From: CAZLHO01 sp964559455
GTDB lineage: Bacteria > Krumholzibacteriota > Krumholzibacteriia > LZORAL124-64-63
NCBI GenBank assembly: GCA_964559455.1
Contig: CAZLHO010000086.1
Coordinates: 1 to 8,843, forward strand
DNA length: 8,843 nt
Direction: 5' to 3'
In this document: piece after piece, positions 1 through 6,845 of the stretch
Layout: the number at the start of each line of letters is the position of its first letter
Position numbering within the stretch: position 1 is the stretch's first letter
The notes under the pieces: model-generated
The model's database searches: none
Told to the model about the DNA's origin: nothing
What the model saw: the letters and a program-made list of their open reading frames with translations, nothing else
Position numbers and translations under genes: made by a program

Positions 1-63
1 AGGTTACACCGGGCCGCGGGGCTTGTCGACGGGGAAGGGAGGTGGATTTCGGGCGGGGCGACG

Positions 64-72
64 TGCTAGAAT
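64..72 (+). promoter_or_regulatory. Candidate extended -10 promoter for the propeller gene
   Basis: The sequence TGC followed by TAGAAT (67-72) matches an extended -10 element (TGn-TAtaaT; 5 of 6 in the hexamer). The best -35 at a normal distance, TGGATT at 43-48 with an 18-bp spacer, is weak (3 of 6), as is often tolerated with an extended -10. Transcription would start near 79, leaving about 40 nt of leader before the ATG at 118. The rest of 1-105 shows no recognisable gene end or RNA. This is a by-eye assignment. Confidence 0.4.
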
Positions 73-117
73 CAATCAATCGAAAATGCGTTATCGACAA
101 TTGCCATGGAGGATTCC

Positions 118-2808
118 ATGAGAGCCCCCGCCAATCTGCTGGTTCTGTTGGCCCTGCTGACGACGATCGCGACCCTGGCGGCGCCGCTCGGGGCGCTGGC
201 GGAGACCGGCCCGTCGGAGTGCGTGGAGTACGGTTTCGACAACATGCTCGTCGGCTACTACGAGGCGGGCGGCGAGAGCGTCCGCGTCGTCGAGGCCCTG
301 AGCGACGACATGGTGATGGTGTTCGGCGCCGACTTCGGCATGCAGATCGTCTCGCTGGCGGACATGAGCCGGCCGGTCCTGGTGTCGACCTGCGATGTCG
401 GGAGGGAGGCCTACGCCGCCTGCCGCTCGGGCGATTACGTCTTCGTCGCGGACGGGACGCAGGGGCTGCGGGCCGTGGACGTTTCCGACCCGCTGAACCC
501 CCGGTGCACGGACACCTTCGTCCCAGAGTGGCCCGCGACGGCGCTGGCTGTCCGGGCCCGAGGGGATCTCGTCATGGCAGCGATGGGCTGGACGGCCTAC
601 CTGTTGCACGTAGACGGCGAAGGGCATCTCGATTTGATCGCCCAAGTTGATCTGGAAGGCACCGCCGTGGACATCGCCTGGGAGGGGAACCTCGTCTGCG
701 TGGCCTCAGGGGACGGAGCGGTGCTGCTCGACCTGGCCGCGCCCGATCCGCCCGAGGTCCTGCAGCGGATCCCGACCATGGAGTGGGAGTGGACTGATTA
801 CAGATCCAATACCTATTGCCTCTCCGGGTGCCTTATCGATGACGGGAAACTGTACCTGTTCAACGAGCATAAATACTCATACTACGATTCTTGGAGGAGC
901 TACTCTGTCCACGACACCTACGCGCAGATCTTCGACATTACCGACCCGCGAAACATGACCATCCCCACGGATGTCGCCTTCAACGTGCTCTTCCAAGGCC
1001 AACCGGTCGTCGACGGTGAGCGCATGTATATCGCCACGAGTGAACTCACAACCAGGATCTACACCTTCCCCGGTTTCGAATTCATTCGCGATATCGGCTA
1101 CGTCAGGGAATTCCCGGCCCAATACCGTGCGACCAGGGAACTGGACGAGGTCAAGAGGCCTCCCTACTGGTACACGCTGGGCTACGGGCGTTACACCGTC
1201 ATCGGTGATCACTTTATCATGGCCTCGGACTGGGGTTTTGAAGTCGTGAAGGTGGCCCGCCCCATGGAGGCGACGCTCACGACTGTGGATGCTTCCGATC
1301 TGGCGCGCGCTGTCGATGATGACAAGCACTATTTCATCTATCACTACTACTACTACGACATTTATTTTAGTGAGATTAAGGACTATTTAGTCTGTCGAGA
1401 CCTGTCCCTGGGTGGCAGCAGCGCGACCACTTTCACTCTCTTCTCCAGCGATTGCGCCGGGTTGCTCGTCAAGTCGGGACTCGCGTACCTGTCGGCGAAG
1501 AACCAGCAATACGATTGGACTGTACGGATCCTGGACCTCTCCGCATTCCCGGGCGAGTTGCCCACCCTGGCCTGGCTTGAGGGGGAGACGCCGTGGACGA
1601 TGCCGCCGGTCATGAAGCTCTTTCGCCGGAGCCTGTTCGTCGGCGTTGGCGATCGGATGCACTGGTACAAGAACGATGGCCAGGGGATCCCGATTCTCGA
1701 GCGCGCCTGGTCCTGCGGCGGGGATTCCGTGACGACCATGGCGGTGACCGACGGCCAGCTCTGGGTCGGGACTTCCGGGAGCCTGCAGCTCTTCTCGCCG
1801 CCCGATGTAGGAGAGATGAATCCCAGGTCGGTGACGCCCTGCGAACGCGTCATCAGCCTGGAATTGGTGGGGAGCGTACTCTACTCCATCCATGCCGCAG
1901 CGGCGCCGGATCCGGTCATGAGAACCTACCTCGCGGCATGGAACGTTACAGATCCCGATAATCCCATTCTCGTTTCACGAGTTCCTCTGGAGGTCGGCAA
2001 CGGCCTGATCTCCAGGAACGACATTCTCTATGTGGAGGATCTGGCTGCCGGTCTCCTCGTATTCGGGCTCGCCGATCCTCTCCGGCCCGAGATCATCGGC
2101 CTTCACATGGACCGGTGGATCACGCCTGAGCGATATTTGCGATATACCCATTCACCCTGCTTTTTCCCGACGAGTTCCGGAATCCTCAAGGCGACGCGTA
2201 GCAATTCCCTGCTGTTCCCCTACGACTGCCGCGAAGGCACGATCGTCGCCAACTTCCTCTCGTCGTTCGCCTGCGCGCCGACACCGCGCGGCGTGGTCGT
2301 GACCTGGAACATCGACGGCGCCGCCGGTTCGGCGGACGACTACCGGCTGATCGTTTCCGGCGGCGGCGGCGGCGTGCGCAGCGTGCCCTTCACGCTGGAC
2401 CGCGACGGCGTCTTCCGCGCCCTGGACCAGAATGCGCCGTTGGGCGTGGAACTGACCTACAGCCTGGAGCGTCGCGAGGGCGGCGCCTGGGTGCAGCTGG
2501 CGCAGCGCTCCCTGACCCTGGCCCCGCCGAAGGCGGCGGTGCTGCACGCGGCCGCCCCGAACCCCTTCAACCCGACGACCACGCTGTCGTTCACGCTGAT
2601 GCGCGACGGCGACGCGACCCTGGCGGTCTACGACGCGCAGGGCCGGCGGGTGCGCGTGCTGCACCAGGGGCCGGCGGCGGCGGGTCTGAACGAGTTCGCG
2701 TGGGACGGCCGCGACGCGGCCGGGCAGCCGGCGCCGTCGGGGGTCTACTTCGCGCGGCTGATGACCGAGGACGGCCTGCAGACCCGGAAGATGGCGCTGC
2801 TGAAATAA
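118..2808 (+). CDS. Secreted LVIVD-type beta-propeller protein with C-terminal FlgD-like/T9SS-style domain
   Basis: Predicted exported protein of 896 aa, probably a surface or secreted repeat protein with no enzymatic motif that I recognise. I chose the ATG at 118 over the in-frame ATG at 106 because GGAGGA (108-113) lies just before it, and the 106 start would sit inside that ribosome site. Residues 1-28 form a signal peptide: one Arg, a long hydrophobic core, then ALA before E29. Residues about 40-700 carry degenerate repeats with a hydrophobic strand followed by a D(V/I)(S/T)DPxNP-like turn, at about 78-86, 120-128, 272-280, 608-616 and 650-657. This is the pattern of LVIVD/beta-propeller proteins. 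Residues about 712-800 look like a fibronectin-III-like domain. Residues about 805-896 are a FlgD-like Ig/sorting domain: PNPFNP at 814-819, then VYDAQGR, WDGRDAAG, SGVYFARL and a terminal KMALLK. In lineages with a type IX system such tails direct secretion and anchoring; no such machinery is visible here. The central DNA is much more AT-rich than the 3' end. It is probably monocistronic. Confidence 0.85.
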   Translation: MRAPANLLVLLALLTTIATLAAPLGALAETGPSECVEYGFDNMLVGYYEAGGESVRVVEALSDDMVMVFGADFGMQIVSLADMSRPVLVSTCDVGREAYAACRSGDYVFVADGTQGLRAVDVSDPLNPRCTDTFVPEWPATALAVRARGDLVMAAMGWTAYLLHVDGEGHLDLIAQVDLEGTAVDIAWEGNLVCVASGDGAVLLDLAAPDPPEVLQRIPTMEWEWTDYRSNTYCLSGCLIDDGKLYLFNEHKYSYYDSWRSYSVHDTYAQIFDITDPRNMTIPTDVAFNVLFQGQPVVDGERMYIATSELTTRIYTFPGFEFIRDIGYVREFPAQYRATRELDEVKRPPYWYTLGYGRYTVIGDHFIMASDWGFEVVKVARPMEATLTTVDASDLARAVDDDKHYFIYHYYYYDIYFSEIKDYLVCRDLSLGGSSATTFTLFSSDCAGLLVKSGLAYLSAKNQQYDWTVRILDLSAFPGELPTLAWLEGETPWTMPPVMKLFRRSLFVGVGDRMHWYKNDGQGIPILERAWSCGGDSVTTMAVTDGQLWVGTSGSLQLFSPPDVGEMNPRSVTPCERVISLELVGSVLYSIHAAAAPDPVMRTYLAAWNVTDPDNPILVSRVPLEVGNGLISRNDILYVEDLAAGLLVFGLADPLRPEIIGLHMDRWITPERYLRYTHSPCFFPTSSGILKATRSNSLLFPYDCREGTIVANFLSSFACAPTPRGVVVTWNIDGAAGSADDYRLIVSGGGGGVRSVPFTLDRDGVFRALDQNAPLGVELTYSLERREGGAWVQLAQRSLTLAPPKAAVLHAAAPNPFNPTTTLSFTLMRDGDATLAVYDAQGRRVRVLHQGPAAAGLNEFAWDGRDAAGQPAPSGVYFARLMTEDGLQTRKMALLK
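1345..1356 (+). repeat. (TAC)4 tract within an AT-rich, tyrosine-rich segment
   Basis: Four in-frame TAC codons encode Y410-Y413 of the propeller protein, inside a segment with many more Tyr, His and Asp residues (HYFIYHYYYYDIYFSEIKDY). The 60-base stretch 1321-1380 is about 32% GC by hand count, against about 73% for 2281-2340 in the same gene. The reading frame stays open, so this is coding sequence and not an interruption. Confidence 0.7.
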
Positions 2809-2863
2809 CCGACGTGGGCGACCCGGGCCCCGCCCCCGCCATACTCCATCAGGGCTCGGCCAC

Positions 2864-2893
2864 GAGGCCCCGGCGACTCGCCGCCGGGGCCTC
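2864..2893. terminator. Perfect 12-bp GC-rich stem-loop after the propeller gene
   Basis: GAGGCCCCGGCG (2864-2875) pairs without mismatch to CGCCGGGGCCTC (2882-2893) around the 6-nt loop ACTCGC. It lies 55 bp after the stop at 2808 and upstream of the promoter at 2921. It is the strongest inverted repeat I noticed in the window and is placed where a terminator is expected. No U-tract follows (TGCGCGTCC), so it is not a textbook intrinsic terminator. It may act as a U-less terminator, pause site or 3'-end-stabilising structure. Confidence 0.6.
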
Positions 2894-2920
2894 TGCGCGT
2901 CCCGCGCCCTGCTTCGACGG

Positions 2921-2949
2921 TGGACAGCCCGGGGGCGCGGACCTATCCT
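2921..2949 (+). promoter_or_regulatory. Sigma70-like promoter of the deaminase-PFK operon
   Basis: TGGACA (2921-2926, 5 of 6 to TTGACA) and TATCCT (2944-2949, 4 of 6 to TATAAT) are separated by exactly 17 bp. The expected start point near 2956 gives a leader of roughly 34 nt, containing the Shine-Dalgarno GAGGAG (2979-2984) before the ATG at 2990. The position right after the stem-loop at 2864-2893 supports a new transcription unit. Found by eye; no operator repeat is evident. Confidence 0.55.
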
Positions 2950-2989
2950 ATGCCCGCAAGAAACCCATCTTGCCTCCCGAGGAGCGTCC

Positions 2990-4033
2990 ATGACCCCTGA
3001 AGACCGCCGCGCGCTGCTGCGCACCCTGCCCCTGGCCGACCTGCACCGCCATTTCGACGGCTCCATCCGTCCCGAGACGCTGTGGGATCTGTCCGAGAAG
3101 TACTACTCCGCCGTGCCCGGACTCGACTTCGAGGCCTTCCACCACTACCTGACCTGGGACGACGCCCAGGACCGCACCCTGATGGACTACCTCGGCAAGT
3201 TCGACGTCCCGCTGCAGTACACGCAGTTCTACGACAACATCCGGACGATCGCCTACGAGATCGCCGAGGACGCCTACGCCGACGGCGTGCGGGTGCTCGA
3301 GCTGCGCATCAACCCGCTGATCCACCGCCGCGCCGGCCTGACCAACCGCCAGGTGATGCACGCCACGCGCAAGGGGCTGGTCAAGTTCGCCCGCGAGCAT
3401 CGCGACTTCCACGCCGGCATCATCGTCATCGCCATGCGCAACCACGGCGGCAACATGGCGAAGATCCTGCTGCGCGAGATCGTGGGCGAGAAGGAGGAGT
3501 ACCATTCCCGCGTCGGGGTGGTCGGCTTCGACATCGCCGGCAACGAGGCGCCCTTCCCGCCGGTGCTCTTCACCGAATCCTACGCCCTGGCCAAGAAGAT
3601 GGGCCTGCGCTGCACCGTGCACGCCGGCGAGGCCGCCGGCCCCGAGGCCGTCTGGGACGCCCTGGACAACCTGGGCCCCGCCCGCATCGGCCACGGCGTG
3701 GCGGCCGCGCGCGACCCCGAGCTGATGAAGCGCCTGGCCCGCGACGGCGTGGTGCTGGAGATCTGCCTGAGCTCGAACGAGCAGACCGGCGCCGTGCCCT
3801 CGCTGAAGGACCACCCGCTGCCGCGCTTCCTGGACGCCGGCATCCGCTGCGCCCTTTGCACCGACAATCCGACCGTCTCGGCCACCACCCTGAGCCGCGA
3901 ATACGAGCTGGCGATGGAGCTCTTCGGCTTTGGCGAGACCGAGATCCGCGCCCTGGCCCGCACGGCGATCGAGGCCTCGTTCGTCGGCGACGCGCCCGAG
4001 GCCCTCGCGGCGCTGCAGGAGGAGAAAGCATGA
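2990..4033 (+). CDS. add: Adenosine deaminase family protein
   Basis: Predicted zinc-dependent amidohydrolase of 347 aa, the usual length for bacterial adenosine deaminase, which converts (deoxy)adenosine to (deoxy)inosine and ammonia in the cytoplasm. The metal and catalytic motifs appear in order: H19-R-H21 followed by FDG, as in E. coli Add (HRHLDG); GFDIAGNE at 179-186; HAGEAAGPE at 211-219, with zinc ligand H211 and catalytic E214; IGHG at 233-236; SSN at 261-263; and TDNP at 291-294, with zinc ligand D292. Mouse and E. coli enzymes have TDDP, so N293 replaces an aspartate that contacts the purine. The same replacement is, to my knowledge, common in one bacterial subgroup of the family. 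The start is supported by GAGGAG 5 nt upstream. It is the first gene of the operon, and its stop overlaps the next start. Family membership is firm. Substrate is less so: other members act on adenine or 6-aminodeoxyfutalosine. Confidence 0.88.
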   Translation: MTPEDRRALLRTLPLADLHRHFDGSIRPETLWDLSEKYYSAVPGLDFEAFHHYLTWDDAQDRTLMDYLGKFDVPLQYTQFYDNIRTIAYEIAEDAYADGVRVLELRINPLIHRRAGLTNRQVMHATRKGLVKFAREHRDFHAGIIVIAMRNHGGNMAKILLREIVGEKEEYHSRVGVVGFDIAGNEAPFPPVLFTESYALAKKMGLRCTVHAGEAAGPEAVWDALDNLGPARIGHGVAAARDPELMKRLARDGVVLEICLSSNEQTGAVPSLKDHPLPRFLDAGIRCALCTDNPTVSATTLSREYELAMELFGFGETEIRALARTAIEASFVGDAPEALAALQEEKA

Positions 4034-5187
4034 CCCGCAAGAAGAAGATCGCGATCCTGACCGGCGGCGGCGACGTGCCCGGCCTGAACTCCTGCATCAA
4101 GCAGCTGGTGTGGCGGGCGATCAAGGCGGACTACGACGTGATCGGCCTGCGCCGCGGCTGGGACGGCCTGCTCAGCTACCAGCCCGGCGAGGACGACCTG
4201 AACAGCCTGCGCGTCTGGCCCCTGGAATGGCGGGACGTGCGCACGATCGACCGCTCCGGCGGCACCTTCCTGCACACCGCGCGCATGAACCCGGCCCGGG
4301 TGCGCGAGAAGGACATGCCCGCCCACCTGAAGAAGGAGGGCATGACCTATCCCGCCGACATGACCGACCAGGTGCGCGCCAACCTGGCCGACCTGGGCGT
4401 CGACGCCCTGATCCCGATCGGCGGCGACGACACCCTGAGCTACGCCGCCCACCTGAACCGCACCGGCTTCCCCCTGATCGCCGTGCCCAAGACCATGGAC
4501 AACGACGTCTTCGGCACGGACTACTGCATCGGCTTCAGCACCGCGGTCACGCGCACCGTCGAGGCCATCACCCAGCTGCGCACGCCCATCGGCAGCCACG
4601 AGCGGCTGGGCCTGATCGAGCTCTTCGGGCGCAACAGCGGCGAGACGGCCCTGATCTCGAGCTACCTGGCCAGCGTCGACCGCACGCTGATCCCCGAGGT
4701 GCCCTTCGACATCGAGAAGCTGGCCGAGAAGCTGGTGCTGGACAAGCACGTCAACCCCAGCAACTACGCCATCGGCACGATCAGCGAGGGGGCGACCTTC
4801 ATCGGCGGCGACATCGTCGAGAGCGGCGAGGCCGACGCCTACGGTCACAAGAAGCTGGGCGGCATCGGCCAGCGCACCGCCGAGCGCCTGAAGGAGCTGA
4901 CCGGCGAGGACGTGACCTTCCAGTCCCTGGGCTACATGATGCGCTGCGGCGCGCCCGACGCCCTGGACCGCATGGTCGCGATGAACTTCGCCAACATGGC
5001 CATGGACATGCTGCTGGACGGGGCCTCGGGCCTGATGGTCGCGCTGGTCGAGGGCAAGTACTCGACCGTCGGTCTGAACGCCGTGGTCTCGGGGAAGAAG
5101 GTCGCCGAGGCCGACCGCTTCTACGACGCCGCCGAATACCGTCCCGCCGTGGAGCGCGTGATCGGCCTGCCGATGTTCCTGCGCTGA
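4030..5187 (+). CDS. pfp: 6-phosphofructokinase, predicted pyrophosphate-dependent
   Basis: PfkA-family enzyme of 385 aa that phosphorylates fructose 6-phosphate to fructose 1,6-bisphosphate in glycolysis. The N-terminal phosphate-donor loop is GGGDVPGLN (12-20). Two positions that separate donors both read as PPi-type: GGDDT at 131-135 (Asp134, where ATP enzymes have Gly) and PKTMDND at 153-159 (Lys154, where ATP enzymes have Gly). D157 corresponds to the catalytic aspartate. Substrate-side motifs are FGRNSGE at 199-205, where most relatives have MGR, the ISEG at 251-254, and RCGAPDALDR at 305-314. PPi-dependent enzymes are generally reversible and not allosterically controlled as E. coli PfkA is; this is family knowledge. 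The ATG at 4030 overlaps the deaminase stop (ATGA), and AGGAGGAG (4017-4024) lies 5 nt upstream inside the deaminase gene, so translation is probably coupled. The donor assignment rests on motifs only. Confidence 0.9.
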   Translation: MTRKKKIAILTGGGDVPGLNSCIKQLVWRAIKADYDVIGLRRGWDGLLSYQPGEDDLNSLRVWPLEWRDVRTIDRSGGTFLHTARMNPARVREKDMPAHLKKEGMTYPADMTDQVRANLADLGVDALIPIGGDDTLSYAAHLNRTGFPLIAVPKTMDNDVFGTDYCIGFSTAVTRTVEAITQLRTPIGSHERLGLIELFGRNSGETALISSYLASVDRTLIPEVPFDIEKLAEKLVLDKHVNPSNYAIGTISEGATFIGGDIVESGEADAYGHKKLGGIGQRTAERLKELTGEDVTFQSLGYMMRCGAPDALDRMVAMNFANMAMDMLLDGASGLMVALVEGKYSTVGLNAVVSGKKVAEADRFYDAAEYRPAVERVIGLPMFLR

Positions 5188-5210
5188 GCCGGCGCGAAGG
5201 GGATGGAGCC

Positions 5211-6845
5211 ATGACCGCCGCCGCCCGCCGCAGCTGGGGCCTCGCCGCGGCCGCCCTCGTCCTGGCGGCCGCCGCGGTCCTGCTCTGGGGCTACGTCACC
5301 GACGACACCTTCATCCACCTGCGCTACGCCCGGCACCTGGTCGAGCGGGGCGAGATGGCCTTCAACCCCGGCGAGCCCACCTACGGAGCCACCTCGCCGC
5401 TGTGGGTCTTCGCGTTGGCCCTGCTGCTGAAGCTGGGGCTGGCGCCGCTGGCCGCCGCCCGCGCCCTGGGCCTGGCCGCGGCGGCGCTGCTGCTGCTGGC
5501 GGCCGACCGTCTGGCGGCGCGTCTGCCGGCGCCGGTGCCCGCCGGCTGGCGGCCGTGGCTGGTGCTGCTGGTCGCCGCCGACGCCTGGTTCCTGCGCTGG
5601 AGCCTGTCGGGCATGGAGACTCCCCTGGCCGGCCTGCTGCTGCTGCTGCTGCTGGCGCCGGCCGTGCGCCGGCCGGGCCCGGCCGGCGACTCCGCGCCCT
5701 GGCTGGCCTGGGGCGTGGCCGCCGGACTGGCCTGCCTCGTCCGTCCCGAATTCGCGCTGCTGGCCGCGGGCGCCGCTCCCTGGCTGCTGTGGGCCCGCCG
5801 CCGCGAAGGCCCCGGCTGGACGCGCGCCGCGGCGGGCATGGCCGTCGGCGCCGCCGTGGCGCTGCTGCCCTGGCTGGCCTACGCCTGGCGCGTCTTCGGC
5901 CGCCTGACCCCCGAGACCGCCGCCGCCAAGAGCTACGCGCCGACCCTGGATCCGGCGCAGATGCTGGACTCACTGGCGCGCTCGATCCGTCAGCTGGCCG
6001 CCGTCCAGGCGCCGCTGTGGATCGCCCTGGCCCTGCTCGCCCTGCTGGCGCTGCCCCTGCTGCGGCGCCGAGGGGCCGCGGCCGTCTCCGGCCCCGACGC
6101 CGCCGCCCGGGCCCGGCGCGCCGCCCTGGTGGGCGTCCCCCTGACCTGGGCCGCGCTGCTGGCCGGGGGCTACGCCGTCAACCGGGTCTGGGTCATCTCG
6201 CGCTACCTGTCGCCGCTGCTGCCGGCGCTGCTGCTGGCCGGCGCGGTGCCGGCCGCGGCCCTGCGCGCGCGGCTGGACGGCGCGGAACCCTTCCGGCGCC
6301 GGGCGGGCGGGCTGGTCCTGGCCGCCGGGGTCGCCGCCGCGCTGCTGCTCAACGGCTGGCTCACGGCGGGGCCGGTGCGCGCGCATGCCGACAGCTTCGG
6401 CCGCGGCGTGCGGGAATGCTTCGCGGGCACGGGGGAGTGGCTGCGGGAGAACACGCCGCCCGGGGCGACCGTCGCCGCCCTGGACATCGGCGCGATCGGC
6501 TTCGTCGGCGAGCGGCGGATTTTGGACCTGGCCGGGCTGGTCAGTCCCGAGATCCTGGCCCTGGGCCGCGAGCGGGGCTTCGCGGCGATGGTCGAGAGCG
6601 GCGTCTGGCTCGAGACGATCCGTCCCGACTACGTCTTCGACCGCACCGACGGACCGCCCCGCTGGGACGGCCGCGCCTGGCACGGCGTCCGCTTCGAGCT
6701 GATCGACAGCTGCGTGGTGGAGGGGATCGGGCTGCGGGAGTCGCAGCCCTGGACCTACGCGCTCTATCGGGTCGTCGCCGCGGGGGGCGGATCGTCGCCC
6801 GCGGAGCCTACTCCGGGGCCCCGGGCAGGCGCAGGCCGGGATTGA
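5211..6845 (+). CDS. GT-C-like polytopic membrane protein (putative glycosyltransferase)
   Basis: Predicted inner-membrane protein of 544 aa with many Leu/Ala-rich transmembrane segments over residues 1 to about 395, followed by a soluble C-terminal domain. A first membrane helix (about 9-27) leads straight into VTDDTFIHLRYARHL with D31-D32. Then come a FNPGEPTYGATSPLW-like first-loop motif and, further on, a conserved-looking LVRPE. This arrangement resembles GT-C lipid-linked sugar transferases (ArnT/PMT-like and related families), where the first loop acidic pair binds the metal or donor. The C-terminal part has VAALDIGAIGFVGERRILDLAGL (split here as a motif around 470-492), frequently seen in such uncharacterised proteins. 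Start: GAAGGGGA (5196-5203) lies about 7 nt before the ATG, and the gene begins 23 bp after pfp, so it is probably the third operon gene. Its last 38 bp overlap the convergent phosphatase gene, and the final residues are Gly/Pro/Ala-rich tail. Substrate unknown; an O-antigen or teichoic-type role cannot be chosen. Confidence 0.7.
   Translation: MTAAARRSWGLAAAALVLAAAAVLLWGYVTDDTFIHLRYARHLVERGEMAFNPGEPTYGATSPLWVFALALLLKLGLAPLAAARALGLAAAALLLLAADRLAARLPAPVPAGWRPWLVLLVAADAWFLRWSLSGMETPLAGLLLLLLLAPAVRRPGPAGDSAPWLAWGVAAGLACLVRPEFALLAAGAAPWLLWARRREGPGWTRAAAGMAVGAAVALLPWLAYAWRVFGRLTPETAAAKSYAPTLDPAQMLDSLARSIRQLAAVQAPLWIALALLALLALPLLRRRGAAAVSGPDAAARARRAALVGVPLTWAALLAGGYAVNRVWVISRYLSPLLPALLLAGAVPAAALRARLDGAEPFRRRAGGLVLAAGVAAALLLNGWLTAGPVRAHADSFGRGVRECFAGTGEWLRENTPPGATVAALDIGAIGFVGERRILDLAGLVSPEILALGRERGFAAMVESGVWLETIRPDYVFDRTDGPPRWDGRAWHGVRFELIDSCVVEGIGLRESQPWTYALYRVVAAGGGSSPAEPTPGPRAGAGRD
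5634..5654 (+). repeat. (CTG)7 trinucleotide tract in a transmembrane segment
   Basis: Seven perfect CTG units, in frame, encode seven consecutive leucines in a membrane helix of the putative glycosyltransferase (about residues 142-148). Several shorter CTG runs occur elsewhere in the same gene, reflecting strong preference for this Leu codon. Gain or loss of units would keep the frame and only lengthen or shorten the helix. Confidence 0.8.

Noticed and set aside
22..30. TTGTCG as -35 box for the first gene
   Set aside because: It lies 38 bp from the -10 candidate at 67-72, too far for a sigma70 promoter.
106..117. Upstream in-frame ATG as the start of the propeller protein
   Set aside because: It overlaps the GGAGGA ribosome site of the ATG at 118 and would add four residues before a normal signal peptide.
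3082..4029. Long open frame running into pfp from upstream
   Set aside because: It is the shadow frame of the deaminase gene; the encoded sequence is Arg/Pro/Gly-rich with no domain, and pfp has its own ATG and Shine-Dalgarno.
2948..4848. Several long minus-strand open frames opposite the deaminase and pfp genes
   Set aside because: High GC keeps antisense frames open. Their translations are His/Val/Gly/Ala-rich without motifs, while the plus strand encodes clear enzymes.
3930..5210. Open frame extending the membrane protein upstream across pfp
   Set aside because: The predicted extension is low-complexity Arg/Pro/Gly sequence in a second frame of pfp; the ATG at 5211 has a ribosome site.
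6813..6824. CCGGGGCCCCGG palindrome as a bidirectional terminator
   Set aside because: It has no loop and no T tract on either side, and lies inside both coding regions.
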